From Balneolaceae bacterium (GTDB taxonomy: Bacteria; Bacteroidota; Rhodothermia; Balneolales; Balneolaceae): DNA of 64,000 nt. Every line of letters starts with the position of its first letter. Position 1 is the stretch's first letter. The translations under genes and the position numbers were made by a program. The stretch lies in NCBI GenBank assembly GCA_017795005.1, contig CP051242.1, positions 62,001 to 126,000 on the forward strand. The letters run 5' to 3'. The notes under the pieces are model-generated. The model was not told where the DNA came from and made no database searches. It saw only the letters and a list, made by a program, of their open reading frames with translations. This document shows positions 18,443 through 27,646 of the stretch, in pieces.

Positions 18443-20284
18443 TTACTTAATGAGCACCATTCGTTTAAAACTGGAAAACCCACCTGCTTCAATCCGGTAG
18501 AGATATACTCCACTCGATAATCCTGAGGCATCAAAATTGACAGAATGCTCTCCGGCATTTAATCTTCCATTCATTAGTTCCGCTACTTCTCTTCCTAACA
18601 GATCATATACTTTTAAGTTTACAACTGATGCCTTTGGGAGACTAAAGCTAATTGTGGTAGAAGGATTGAAGGGATTTGGGTAGTTCTGGAATAATTGTAT
18701 TTCTCCAGGAACAGTTACAACATCTTCTATTGGTAATACCCCACAACTGATATTTCCCATAAAACAGTTTATTAAATACAAGTCCTGTTCTTTTTGATTG
18801 ACTTCCCAGCTTGCTAAATCTTCCGGAAACCAGTTTAAATCTCCGAGCGGATACCCTCCCCAACCGGTTTCTAAATAATCTGTATTTGTATAGGATAAAT
18901 CTTCTGGTAATGGCCATTGTTGCCTGAAACTGGATTGAGGATAATAAGACCAATCTAAATCATAAGAACCAAAGCCCCATTGCTCGAAAATAAATCCTAT
19001 CATCGTATCCTGATTGGTAGGTGGAATATTAAATCCTGCTGAATCGGAGTAGAATTCTTCTATGTTTAAATTAGGAAATACTTTTTCTCCGTTTGTATCG
19101 GAAGAATCAAAAAAGGCACGGGTCTTTTCCCCAACTGCCGGAAATGGATATCTGAGATAAAGATGGTCCTGATTACGTATTAAATTCTCAGCCCAGGTAC
19201 TCTCATAATACAAATCAAGTAAATAATCTTCATAGTAATAAGCGTTGTTTCCAATATATACCTGCCGGTCCTGATCGGTAAATCCGGGATCAAAACCCAT
19301 GGAATCTACAGGAACAATATCCTGAATCAAACCACCTCCGGGAGGATTACATAATCCATTTTCGAAATCTTCAAAGGAGGGCTCCTCCGCTAAGCAAACA
19401 TCAATTGGACGGTAGCCCATCATTTGTGTATTTACAAAAATGGAGTTTGTTATGGAAACATCTTCCCACCAGCCGGATTGTATGGCCCACTCCAAAGAGT
19501 TAATTAAGGTTACATGGTTAAGATGAAGATTAGATACAAATTGATATCCCTCCATCATTACGATGCGACTTAGATTTGAGAACGTGGTATTTTCAAATAT
19601 AAGACTGTCAATATGATTACCGGTGGTCCAGTACGGAAATGAAATGGCTCTCCCGTAATACTGAAAATGAGGATCTGTTCCGTTTCGGAAATAACTGTTT
19701 TCGAAAATGCCTACAAAATTATTGGTTTTTACCGTTATAGCTCCCCCCGCTTCAGGCCCCAATGGAAAATAGTCGAAAATAACTCCATCAAATTTTCCAT
19801 ATTCTTTTTCAGAATCTAACCCGGTTCCGATCGAATCGTCCTCAAATACAATGCCAGTCCAAAGTTGTTGTCCATTAATATCAGCATATCGAACCCAGAT
19901 ATTTTTCAACGTTAAATTCCCATATGTACTTATTATCACCTCGTATTCGTAGCGATCTTCAAATAAATCTTCATCCTGCCAGACAATCTGAGGTGGAGCT
20001 GTTTCCTGAGTTGATTCTGGCTTGGGAGCAATGACTTCCAGGTTCTGTCCTTTTTCCAGAAAAATTCCGGATGATAGTACATATTGATCGTTCGGGGTAA
20101 GCATAAACACGGTATTTGAAATAGTACCAGCTACTTTTACACTTTCAATGGCATGGTTTAAAGTTCCAATAGTAGAATCGGACTCAAAATAGCCCGGCAC
20201 ATACACCGTATCTTTTTGGGCCTGAACCAACGGACTTAATATCAACAGCACCAATAAAGAAAAACTTGTACGCTTCATATTCAT
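18443..20284 (-). CDS. T9SS-sorted beta-helix-like protein (family KDTVYVxGYFES), paralogue 1
   Basis: A secreted 613-residue protein of no named family that I can identify. After the signal peptide (LLILSPLVQAQ) comes a conserved KDTVYVPGYFESDSTIGTLN block, then repeating short strands such as YGNLTLKNIWVRYAD and IDSLIFENTTFSNLSRIVMM that look like rungs of a right-handed parallel beta-helix (about 60-330). A Trp/Pro/Gly-rich region (GGYPLGDLNWFPEDL) precedes the T9SS tail (NYPNPFNPSTTISFSLPKAS). Beta-helices are common in polysaccharide lyases and glycan-binding proteins, but no catalytic motif is evident. The ATG at 20284 directly follows the stop codon of the paralogue at 20285, so the pair is translationally linked. 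A second ATG at 20278 is equally possible. Confidence 0.78.
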   Translation of the reverse strand: MNMKRTSFSLLVLLILSPLVQAQKDTVYVPGYFESDSTIGTLNHAIESVKVAGTISNTVFMLTPNDQYVLSSGIFLEKGQNLEVIAPKPESTQETAPPQIVWQDEDLFEDRYEYEVIISTYGNLTLKNIWVRYADINGQQLWTGIVFEDDSIGTGLDSEKEYGKFDGVIFDYFPLGPEAGGAITVKTNNFVGIFENSYFRNGTDPHFQYYGRAISFPYWTTGNHIDSLIFENTTFSNLSRIVMMEGYQFVSNLHLNHVTLINSLEWAIQSGWWEDVSITNSIFVNTQMMGYRPIDVCLAEEPSFEDFENGLCNPPGGGLIQDIVPVDSMGFDPGFTDQDRQVYIGNNAYYYEDYLLDLYYESTWAENLIRNQDHLYLRYPFPAVGEKTRAFFDSSDTNGEKVFPNLNIEEFYSDSAGFNIPPTNQDTMIGFIFEQWGFGSYDLDWSYYPQSSFRQQWPLPEDLSYTNTDYLETGWGGYPLGDLNWFPEDLASWEVNQKEQDLYLINCFMGNISCGVLPIEDVVTVPGEIQLFQNYPNPFNPSTTISFSLPKASVVNLKVYDLLGREVAELMNGRLNAGEHSVNFDASGLSSGVYLYRIEAGGFSSFKRMVLIK

Positions 20285-22174
20285 TTATTTAATAAGAAGC
20301 ATTTTCTTAGTACTTATGAATTCACCGGTTTGTAAGTGGTACATATAAACGCCACTGGACAGGGCAGAAGCGTCAAATTTGTACGAATGCTGACCCGCAG
20401 GAATCCTTCCATTGACTAACGTAGCTACTTCTCTTCCAAGAAGGTCATACACTTTTAAAGAAACTAACCCAGGTTCCGGTATTGTAAAGTTGATATTGGT
20501 AGTTGGATTGAAGGGATTGGGATAGTTTTGTTCCAAACTAAACCCCACTGGTTTTTCAGTAGTTCGTTCATTGGAAACCCCTAGTGCGTTTCCTCTTTCC
20601 AGCCAGTTGTTGATGAATACCCAGTCATCTGTTCGTTGCTCTACATCCCACTGAGCCTTTAGCTCAGGAAACCAGTTCAAATCGCCCAGAGGATAACCAC
20701 CCATACCCGCTGCCAAAAGAGTATCATTAACATAAGCCATATTTTCGGGGAGTGGCCATTGCTGTCGCAAACCTGCTTCCGGTTTGTATTCCCACGGCTT
20801 AGTTGAGCAGCTACATCCCCACCCAGCATTCATTAGAAAAAAATACATGGAGTCTCTGTTTGAAGGAGCTACTATAAAATCAGGATCAACACCTTCGTAT
20901 ACCGTTAACGTATCAATATTCATTTTGGGAAATAATTTCTTCCCTTCAGGATTTTTAGAATCGATAAAAGCACGGGTATTTGAATCTATAAAAGGACGTA
21001 ACTCAAATATTCTTCTCCAATCTTCCCGATTTAAATGCTGGCCCCGATGTGGGTTGTTATTGTAGAAGTATTTAAGGGAATCAGAATATGAAAAGCTATT
21101 GTTTCCAATAAATATTTTACGGTCATTGTCCTCAAAATCGACATTAAACCCAATTGAATCCGCAGGTGTTACCTGAAAAATGCTTCCATAAGGTTCGTCA
21201 CATTCTCCGGATAAGTAATCACTGTATTGGAGGTCTTCTCTCTCATCGCAAATAACCCATAGATAAACCCCAGTCATATATGGATCTACCATAATAGTAT
21301 TTGTGATTGATAAATTCTGATACCAACCGGATTGGATAGGCCATTCCATAGAATTAATCAGCGTTACATGATTCAAATGAATGTTCGAAACATATTCATC
21401 CCCTTCCATCATAATAATCCGACTCAAATTGGCGAAGGTTGTATTTTCGAAAATCAGGGTGTCGATATGATATCCAGTAGACTGGAATGGATAGGAAACA
21501 GCCCGACCATAGTATTTGAAGGTAATATCTGTAAGATTTCTAAAATATGAGTTTTTGAAACTTCCTGTAAAGTGGTCGGTTTTTACGGTAACTGCTCCCG
21601 CAGCATCACGGTTTATAGGAAAGTATTCGAAAATAACACCATCAAAATATCCTTTTTCTTTATCTGGATTTAAGCCCGTATCCAGAGAATCATCTTCAAA
21701 TGTTATTGAAGTTCCTATTTGATTTCCTTTTGTATCTGCTGCGCGCAACCATACATTTCGAAGTGTTAAATCGCCATACGTTCGAATCATAAACTCTCTG
21801 TTTATTTCGCGATCACATTCAGACGGATATCCGGAGCAGGTGATAGTGGCCCAGATAATTTGAGGAGGTGCAGATTTCTGTATAGTTTGGGGATCAGCTT
21901 CCCCAGAATAAAAAGGTTTGGGGGCAATTATTTCGAGGTCTTCATCAGAAGTTAACACAATAGAACGATCGAGAACATAACGTTCATTAGTAGTAAGAAA
22001 AAAGACTGTATTACTTATATCTCCATCAGATCTCACACTATCAATTGCATTATTCAGTGTTCCTTCCATCTCTCCGGACTCAAAATAGCCCCGCACATAT
22101 ACGGTGTCTTTTTGAGCAAAACTGTACTCTGATGCTAAAAAAAAAAGTGGAATTAAAAGTGCATAGAATTTCAT
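20285..22174 (-). CDS. T9SS-sorted beta-helix-like protein, paralogue 2
   Basis: The ATG at 22174 is chosen because it starts a typical signal peptide (MKFYALLIPLFFLASEYSFAQ); an upstream start adds ten residues. It shares the whole architecture of its neighbours at 18443 and 27630: KDTVYVRGYFES block, strand-rich rung repeats (YGDLTLRNVWLRAAD, IDTLIFENTTFANLSRIIMM, LNHVTLINSMEW), a GGYPLGDLNWFPE segment and a T9SS tail (NYPNPFNPTTNINFTIPEPG, ending KKMLLIK). It has more cysteines than the others, including a CSCS-type cluster (WGCSCSTKPW). Function is unknown and surface glycan capture is a guess from context. It follows a terminator behind the GH30 gene, so it should have its own promoter in 22175-22275 and lead a three-gene unit with 18443 and 16551. 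Confidence 0.77.
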   Translation of the reverse strand: MKFYALLIPLFFLASEYSFAQKDTVYVRGYFESGEMEGTLNNAIDSVRSDGDISNTVFFLTTNERYVLDRSIVLTSDEDLEIIAPKPFYSGEADPQTIQKSAPPQIIWATITCSGYPSECDREINREFMIRTYGDLTLRNVWLRAADTKGNQIGTSITFEDDSLDTGLNPDKEKGYFDGVIFEYFPINRDAAGAVTVKTDHFTGSFKNSYFRNLTDITFKYYGRAVSYPFQSTGYHIDTLIFENTTFANLSRIIMMEGDEYVSNIHLNHVTLINSMEWPIQSGWYQNLSITNTIMVDPYMTGVYLWVICDEREDLQYSDYLSGECDEPYGSIFQVTPADSIGFNVDFEDNDRKIFIGNNSFSYSDSLKYFYNNNPHRGQHLNREDWRRIFELRPFIDSNTRAFIDSKNPEGKKLFPKMNIDTLTVYEGVDPDFIVAPSNRDSMYFFLMNAGWGCSCSTKPWEYKPEAGLRQQWPLPENMAYVNDTLLAAGMGGYPLGDLNWFPELKAQWDVEQRTDDWVFINNWLERGNALGVSNERTTEKPVGFSLEQNYPNPFNPTTNINFTIPEPGLVSLKVYDLLGREVATLVNGRIPAGQHSYKFDASALSSGVYMYHLQTGEFISTKKMLLIK

Positions 22175-22275
22175 TTTGAACACCTTATGAAATAAACCTA
22201 CCAATTAATAGCATAGCGTTGTAATACACTAAATAACCGTAATAAATAGCTTATTAACAAGATTTTAAACAACAT

Positions 22276-22308
22276 AAAACCTGATTTTTATGAATATAAT
22301 CAGGTTTT
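22276..22308. terminator. Rho-independent-type terminator downstream of GH30 gene
   Basis: An 11-bp perfect inverted repeat, AAAACCTGATT and AATCAGGTTTT, with an 11-nt loop. It lies 13 bp beyond the stop of the minus-strand GH30 gene. The A/T flanks give a U-run on either strand. It separates the GH30 transcript from the beta-helix genes below. Confidence 0.75.
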
Positions 22309-22320
22309 AGCAAAGTACTT

Positions 22321-23922
22321 TTACTTTATGAGCATCATTTTCTTCGTATCCGTATAACTACCAGCTTCAATTCTGTAAATATAAATTCCACTCGATAAAG
22401 TAGAAGCGTCAAAACTGGCTTTATGTTCACCAGCAGACATTAATCCATTTACTAAGGAAGCTACTTCCTGCCCTAATAGATTATACACTTTCAATGTCAC
22501 ATTACTTGTTGCCGGGAGATAATAAGAGATAGTAGTTACCGGATTAAATGGATTTGGGTAGTTTTGCTTTAATGCAAATTCTCTTGGATAATTCCTTTCT
22601 TCATGTTCATTCGATACAGCAACAAAATCTTTAGAAACAAAAGTGATTATACTTTCTTTTGGAAGCGTAGTTGAAAAAGTATTACCGGTTATATCCAGAT
22701 CTTCCATTTGCTCTACGTCATCATCTTCAGAAGTTATATATCGGGAGAATCCAGTCGTAGTTCCTCCGTTTAGTGTAACATTTATATCCTTGCTACCAGA
22801 TTCGTTATTCACGATAACCAGCACAATTTTTGAATTCAGTGTATCAGTATATGAAGTCACAAAAACATTGTTAAACCCTCTTCCAAATGGTCCTGACGCT
22901 TCTACTCTGTAATCTCCCGGTCTTACAAATCTCGAAAATTGAGACATCACCCAACCTCTTTTGGTAATGGATCCACTATTAGCACGGTCCACAAAATCCC
23001 TGCCGGGATCATCCACATCTACACCGTCATGAATTGGGCTGTAGTATCTTTTTATCTGCCACCAAATGTAGGCGTTCCAGTTTGACTTCATCACTTGAGA
23101 AATCTCTCTTCCAACTAACAGTGCATCCGGCCATATATTTGCAGACCTATCGCTGCTTGTATAGTGTTCCGTCATCCAAATTTCTTTTCCTTTTTCTTCT
23201 GCTAACGGATAGGGAGCTAACCCACCACCATATAAATGTCCTCCAATTATATCTGTTTTAGCATTTGCCAGTGAATCATTTAAAATCGGATCTGAATAAT
23301 TCCTTCTGAACTGAAAAGATTCAGGTGCAATCATTCTCGTAGTAATAGAATCTGCATGATCACGGATAAAAGTAACTATTTCATCAGGGGTCCATTCTGT
23401 CCAACCCCCGCCAATTCCGTAATCAGGTTCGTTCGTGAATGAAATTCCATATAAATTAACATCACGTTCAGCCATATATTGATTAAAATCTTCCAGATGT
23501 GCTGCGTAATCATCGTAATATTCGGGTAGCAGCCGATTATAATTTACTTCAGGATCTAGCATGTTAGAAGGGGGATTCCATGCTGCCGCCCATACGATTC
23601 CGCCCATCTCTATAACTCTTTTCGCAGTTTCAACTTGATTTCCATTTCCCCAAGCCGCGGGGTTTGGAGCTATTCTTAATCGTAAAATATTAAACCCTAG
23701 CTGACCTTCTCCTGTACCATAAGCGGTTTCGACGTCATCCATATTTAAATCATCACCATACCAGTCTACAATGTTAGCTGCACCAAATCCTCTTATCATC
23801 TGTTGGGTACTATCTAAATAGACTTGTACATCCTGGGCAAATATTGATGGAACAGAGAATAGTGCTAGACACATAAAAAGTAATGTGCTTTTTTTAAATA
23901 TTTTTTTGGCTCTTTTTTTCAT
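22321..23922 (-). CDS. T9SS-secreted GH30 (subfamily 8-like) glucuronoxylanase, second copy
   Basis: Secreted 533-residue GH30 enzyme. Signal peptide to about residue 30 (LFSVPSIFAQ), barrel beginning MIRGFGAANI, acid/base Glu165 (SFTNEPDYG), nucleophile Glu252 (IWMTEHYTS), side beta-domain, and T9SS tail (NYPNPFNPVTTISYYLPATS, ending KKMMLIK). WMTEHY is typical of subfamily 8 xylanases. Trp288, Arg292 and Tyr294 fit the glucuronic-acid recognition cluster, although the position next to the Trp is Gln289 rather than the Tyr of the other copy. The predicted reaction is endo-cleavage of glucuronoxylan positioned by the methylglucuronic acid substituent. It is flanked by terminators on both sides (22276 and 24006), so it is probably monocistronic. 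Confidence 0.91.
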   Translation of the reverse strand: MKKRAKKIFKKSTLLFMCLALFSVPSIFAQDVQVYLDSTQQMIRGFGAANIVDWYGDDLNMDDVETAYGTGEGQLGFNILRLRIAPNPAAWGNGNQVETAKRVIEMGGIVWAAAWNPPSNMLDPEVNYNRLLPEYYDDYAAHLEDFNQYMAERDVNLYGISFTNEPDYGIGGGWTEWTPDEIVTFIRDHADSITTRMIAPESFQFRRNYSDPILNDSLANAKTDIIGGHLYGGGLAPYPLAEEKGKEIWMTEHYTSSDRSANIWPDALLVGREISQVMKSNWNAYIWWQIKRYYSPIHDGVDVDDPGRDFVDRANSGSITKRGWVMSQFSRFVRPGDYRVEASGPFGRGFNNVFVTSYTDTLNSKIVLVIVNNESGSKDINVTLNGGTTTGFSRYITSEDDDVEQMEDLDITGNTFSTTLPKESIITFVSKDFVAVSNEHEERNYPREFALKQNYPNPFNPVTTISYYLPATSNVTLKVYNLLGQEVASLVNGLMSAGEHKASFDASTLSSGIYIYRIEAGSYTDTKKMMLIK

Positions 23923-24005
23923 ATCGCTCTTTTAGATATTGACTTAAATTCTCGATGTACAATTCAATAAATGTTTTATTTACACTTAAAATTCCCCTAT
24001 TAAAA

Positions 24006-24036
24006 AAAGCCTGCCCTCGAAGAGAAGGCAGGCTTT
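24006..24036 (-). terminator. Rho-independent terminator downstream of the 24053-27538 gene
   Basis: AAAGCCTGCC and GGCAGGCTTT form a 10-bp perfect stem with an 11-nt loop, followed on the minus strand by a T-run (24002-24008 on the plus strand is A-rich). It sits 17 bp past the stop of the A-A-A-B module protein. Confidence 0.88.
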
Positions 24037-24052
24037 ATAATCCTTAATAATG

Positions 24053-27000
24053 TTACTTAATTAACATCATTTTCTTAGTGCTTACGAAGCTACCTGCTTC
24101 AATACGGTATACATACATACCGCTGGCAAGACTGCTTGCATCGAATTTAACCTGGTGTGCACCAGCATTAAGTCGACCATTAACAAGCGTCATTACTTTT
24201 TGACCTAACATATTGTACACTGAAAGTGTTACTTCAGATGTTTCCGGTAGATCGAAAGCAATATTCGTAGATGGGTTGAATGGATTCGGATAGTTTTGCT
24301 TAAGAGCAAATCTTTCAGGAATACCATCACCATCTATTTCATTACTAACAGCTGGTAATTCAGAAACGAGCATCTTGTCGATATAAACCTCTTCAAGTGT
24401 TAATGAAGTAGTTGTAGCGTTATTAACTCCAAAAACCAGTGAATTAAATGAAGTCATCGAGCCACTTGCATCGGTAGCAGCAACTTCATAGAGGAAGTTA
24501 TCTCCCTCAATTACAGCAGCAACTTCCATTCCACCATTTCCATTAGGATATGCATAGAAGAATATTTCATATTCCCCTGCTGCTGCTATTCCTGAAGTAG
24601 TTACATCAGAAACAGATGATGCTGCGGTATACCATTCTCCACCATCAACTGAAGCAATAGTACCCGTAGTTGCAGATGGAGAGAATAAATATCCACTTCC
24701 TGTTTCTGCTCCGGTCCACACATACCCAACTGTTTCAGTGGAATCAAGTCCGCCAAAGTCAGCGTCAAACAATCCAAATCTGAAACTACCCGGAGTTTCG
24801 AATCCACCGCCTTCAAAGATAGCTACTGCTTCTATTGTAATGGCTTCATCTGCTGTAACTGAAACCGGAATACCAAAATCAGTTGCTACGTTTGCCCAAC
24901 CGGTCGCTGCAGCTGATCCACCAATAGTTACATCACCTACAAGTGCGCCAGGTGTTAGTGCCCATGCACTATCCGTTGCACTGGTTCCACCTAATTTTCC
25001 GCCAAGGAAGCCCCAGTCGGAAGCGTAGAATGGAGAGAATATCGGTAGTGGAATATCGATTGGTTCGCCACGATCCACTTCTACTTCATACAGATTAAAT
25101 TCGGTTACATCGGCATCATCCCCTCCCTGATGAGAGAATACGAATCCGTTGAATTCTGTTTTCTGAGCTGTTGTATCAATATGAATTCCGGAATGCAGAT
25201 AGGTTTCTTCATCTTCATGCATGATATACCATCTGAATTCTGTAGTCCCATCAACTAAAGGACGAACTGACATTTCAAATTCATATACACCTGGCTCCAT
25301 ATTTGCTCGTCTTGGAGATTGATCGGTTACACCCAACTGAATACTTCCACCACTCCAGGTAGAAATCCAGCTTCCACCATTTACAGCCCATGCATTACCT
25401 ACACCGCCTTGCCCGGAAATGGTTCCGTTTGCGCCGGTCTGGTTGGTAATCAGGTAACCAAATGCACTTGATTCGTTGGAAACAAATGCCGCTGAATCGG
25501 TACCCTCATACTGAGTATAACCCCACTGAGCAGAATCAGTATACTGATTATTAAGTGTTCCAATATCAGTATGGTTGTAAATACCAAAACGCATAGGACC
25601 CCAGTTAGCAAGGGTTCCGTTAATTTCCATCTCTCCTCGTACAATTACCGCCTCTTCCAGTGTAGCTGTAACTGGCAATGGACCAAAGCCACCGCGAATC
25701 GCACTCCAGTTAGAACTTGTTGATCCGGGACCGCTTAGATAAGCATCGCCAACAAGAGTAGTCGTATCATTATCTAACGACCAGCCTGAAGAAGCTAAAC
25801 GAGTACCAATTGCTCCCCATTCGTCGATATAGAATGATGAGAAAATCGGATCTGGTATCTCGATCGGAGCACCACGGTCCACTTCAACTTCATAGAGATT
25901 GAATTCTGTTACATCAGCATCGTCTCCGGCCTGATGTGAGAATACAAATCCATTGAATTCTGTTTTTTGAGCAGTAGTATCAATATGAATTCCTGAATGT
26001 AAATAGCTCTCACCATCTTCATGCATGAGGTACCATCTGAATTCAGTAGTTCCATCAGCTAACGGTTGAACGGACATTTCGAATTCATAAACGCCGGGAA
26101 CCATATCAGCTCTTCTAGGAGATTGGATAGTAGTTCCAAGCTGAATACTTCCGCCACTCCAGGTAGAAATCCAGCTTCCGCCATTTACAGCCCAGGCATT
26201 ACCTACGCCGCCCTGACCAGAAATGGTTCCGTTTGCCCCGGTTTGGTTGGTAATAAGGTAACCAAACGCACTTGATTCGTTGGAAACAAATGCCGCTGAA
26301 TCAGTGCCTTCATACTGAGTATAACCCCACTGTGCAGAATCGGTGAATTGATTTTGAAGCGTTCCAATATCGGTATGATTGTAAATACCAAAACGTAGTG
26401 GACCCCAGTTGGCAAGAGTTCCATTAATTTCCATTTCACCTCGTACAATTACTGCTTCTTCCAAAGTAGCGGTAACAGGAAGTTCGCCAAAGCCGCCGCG
26501 AATCGCACTCCAGTTAGAACTTGTTGATCCAGGACCGCTTAGATAGGCATCACCTACAAGAGTAGTTGTATCATTATCTAATGACCAACCTGAAGAAGCT
26601 AAACGGGTACCAATTGCTCCCCACTGATCAACATAAAAAGAAGAAAAAATTGGATCAGGAATCGTAATTGGAGAACCTTTTCCATATTCAACGCCTGAGA
26701 AACTAATTTCTGTTACATCAGAATCAGCAGGTCCTTGATGTGAAAAAATAAACCCATTGTAAGATGTCTTTACTGTAGAAGTATCGGTACCCGGATATAG
26801 AAAATTATCAGTATGTGTACCTGAGTGTAAGTAAGTTTCACCATCTTGGTGCATTACATACCATTTAATCTCGGCAGTTGTATCGTCTACGAATTCAATT
26901 GAGATTTCAAAATCATAAGTACCGGGTTCCATATTTGCACGTCTTGGAGATTGGATAGTTTGTCCAAGTTGAGTGGTTCCACCACTCCATGTAGATATCC

Positions 27001-27538
27001 AGCTACCACCATTAACAGCCCACAGGTTACCAACTCCACCTTGCCCGGAGATTGTACCATTAGCCCCTGTCTGATTACTTATCATATATCCTTCTGCGCC
27101 GGATTCGTTAGATACGAATGCCGCAGAATCAGTGCCGGCGTACTGTATATTTCCCCAAAGAGCGGAGTCTGTACCTGCATAAGCCAGTGAGTCCATTACT
27201 TCATGGTTATACACTCCAAACCGAAGTGGGTTCCACCATGTCATTGTTCCATTAATACTAAATGAACCACTTACTACAAGTGCTTCACCAACAGCAAGAT
27301 CTACCGGGCTATCAAAACCACCACGTATGGCAGACCAATTGCTACTTGTTGAACCGGGACCACTAAGGTAAGCTTCACCTGCTGCTGTAGCTCCGGTGTT
27401 GTCCAGTGTCCAACCTGAAGATGCTAATCGAGTACCAATAGCTCCCCAATCATCAATTGCGGTTTGTGCATATAATGCGCCTGAAACCAGTAACACAACT
27501 GGTAATAAAAGCGCTTTTAGCATTGTACCTTTTTTCAT
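24053..27538 (-). CDS. Large T9SS-sorted protein with three tandem A modules and one B module
   Basis: An 1161-residue secreted protein that I cannot assign to a named family. Signal peptide to about residue 25 (LLVSGALYAQ). Module A occurs three times, beginning near residues 30, 305 and 573 (each opening with WGAIGTRLASSGW and holding GQGGVGN-WAVNGGSWISTW). Copies two and three are almost identical with a 268-residue (804-bp) period. A divergent module B (about 842-1065: SDWGFLGGKLGG, FEGGGFETPGSFRFG) and a T9SS tail ending KKMMLIK follow. The beta-rich, Trp- and Asn-rich modules lack an obvious active site, so multivalent binding to polysaccharide is the most reasonable guess. It lies between the GH30 gene and a beta-helix gene and has its own terminator. 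Confidence 0.78.
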   Translation of the reverse strand: MKKGTMLKALLLPVVLLVSGALYAQTAIDDWGAIGTRLASSGWTLDNTGATAAGEAYLSGPGSTSSNWSAIRGGFDSPVDLAVGEALVVSGSFSINGTMTWWNPLRFGVYNHEVMDSLAYAGTDSALWGNIQYAGTDSAAFVSNESGAEGYMISNQTGANGTISGQGGVGNLWAVNGGSWISTWSGGTTQLGQTIQSPRRANMEPGTYDFEISIEFVDDTTAEIKWYVMHQDGETYLHSGTHTDNFLYPGTDTSTVKTSYNGFIFSHQGPADSDVTEISFSGVEYGKGSPITIPDPIFSSFYVDQWGAIGTRLASSGWSLDNDTTTLVGDAYLSGPGSTSSNWSAIRGGFGELPVTATLEEAVIVRGEMEINGTLANWGPLRFGIYNHTDIGTLQNQFTDSAQWGYTQYEGTDSAAFVSNESSAFGYLITNQTGANGTISGQGGVGNAWAVNGGSWISTWSGGSIQLGTTIQSPRRADMVPGVYEFEMSVQPLADGTTEFRWYLMHEDGESYLHSGIHIDTTAQKTEFNGFVFSHQAGDDADVTEFNLYEVEVDRGAPIEIPDPIFSSFYIDEWGAIGTRLASSGWSLDNDTTTLVGDAYLSGPGSTSSNWSAIRGGFGPLPVTATLEEAVIVRGEMEINGTLANWGPMRFGIYNHTDIGTLNNQYTDSAQWGYTQYEGTDSAAFVSNESSAFGYLITNQTGANGTISGQGGVGNAWAVNGGSWISTWSGGSIQLGVTDQSPRRANMEPGVYEFEMSVRPLVDGTTEFRWYIMHEDEETYLHSGIHIDTTAQKTEFNGFVFSHQGGDDADVTEFNLYEVEVDRGEPIDIPLPIFSPFYASDWGFLGGKLGGTSATDSAWALTPGALVGDVTIGGSAAATGWANVATDFGIPVSVTADEAITIEAVAIFEGGGFETPGSFRFGLFDADFGGLDSTETVGYVWTGAETGSGYLFSPSATTGTIASVDGGEWYTAASSVSDVTTSGIAAAGEYEIFFYAYPNGNGGMEVAAVIEGDNFLYEVAATDASGSMTSFNSLVFGVNNATTTSLTLEEVYIDKMLVSELPAVSNEIDGDGIPERFALKQNYPNPFNPSTNIAFDLPETSEVTLSVYNMLGQKVMTLVNGRLNAGAHQVKFDASSLASGMYVYRIEAGSFVSTKKMMLIK
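25016..26623 (-). repeat. Tandem 804-bp intragenic repeat (two near-identical A modules)
   Basis: Two adjacent units of about 804 bp (roughly 25016-25819 and 25820-26623) encode nearly the same 268 residues. Long stretches are identical at nucleotide level, for example around the Trp-Gly-Ala-Ile-Gly-Thr start of each unit. A third, more diverged unit lies at about 26624-27451. This indicates recent in-frame duplication or gene conversion. Confidence 0.85.
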
Positions 27539-27576
27539 GTTTTATCCTTGTTTTATTTGTGTTAGTTAAACCAATT

Positions 27577-27609
27577 CATCTTGCGGGTACATACATACCT
27601 GCAAGATGA
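27577..27609 (-). terminator. Imperfect hairpin downstream of beta-helix gene
   Basis: CATCTTGC-GGTA pairs with TACC-GCAAGATG around a short ATACA loop, with one bulge. It has no clear T-run. It is the second stem-loop after the 27630 stop and may protect or end the transcript. Confidence 0.4.
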
Positions 27610-27622
27610 GTTTGGTTTTAAA

Positions 27623-27646
27623 ACCCTGATTATTTAATCAGGGTTA
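27623..27646 (-). terminator. Terminator hairpin overlapping the stop codon of the 27630 gene
   Basis: AACCCTGATTA and TAATCAGGGTT form an 11-bp perfect stem with a 2-nt centre, followed on the minus strand by TTTTAAAAC. The stem includes the last codons and stop of the beta-helix gene, so termination is coupled closely to the end of translation. Confidence 0.7.

Noticed and set aside
27506-27519. 14-bp perfect palindrome TAAAAGCGCTTTTA resembling the AAGCGCTT sites
   Set aside because: It lies within the signal-peptide codons (Met-Leu-Lys-Ala-Leu-Leu) of the 24053-27538 gene, where such codons produce it readily, and it has no paired copy.
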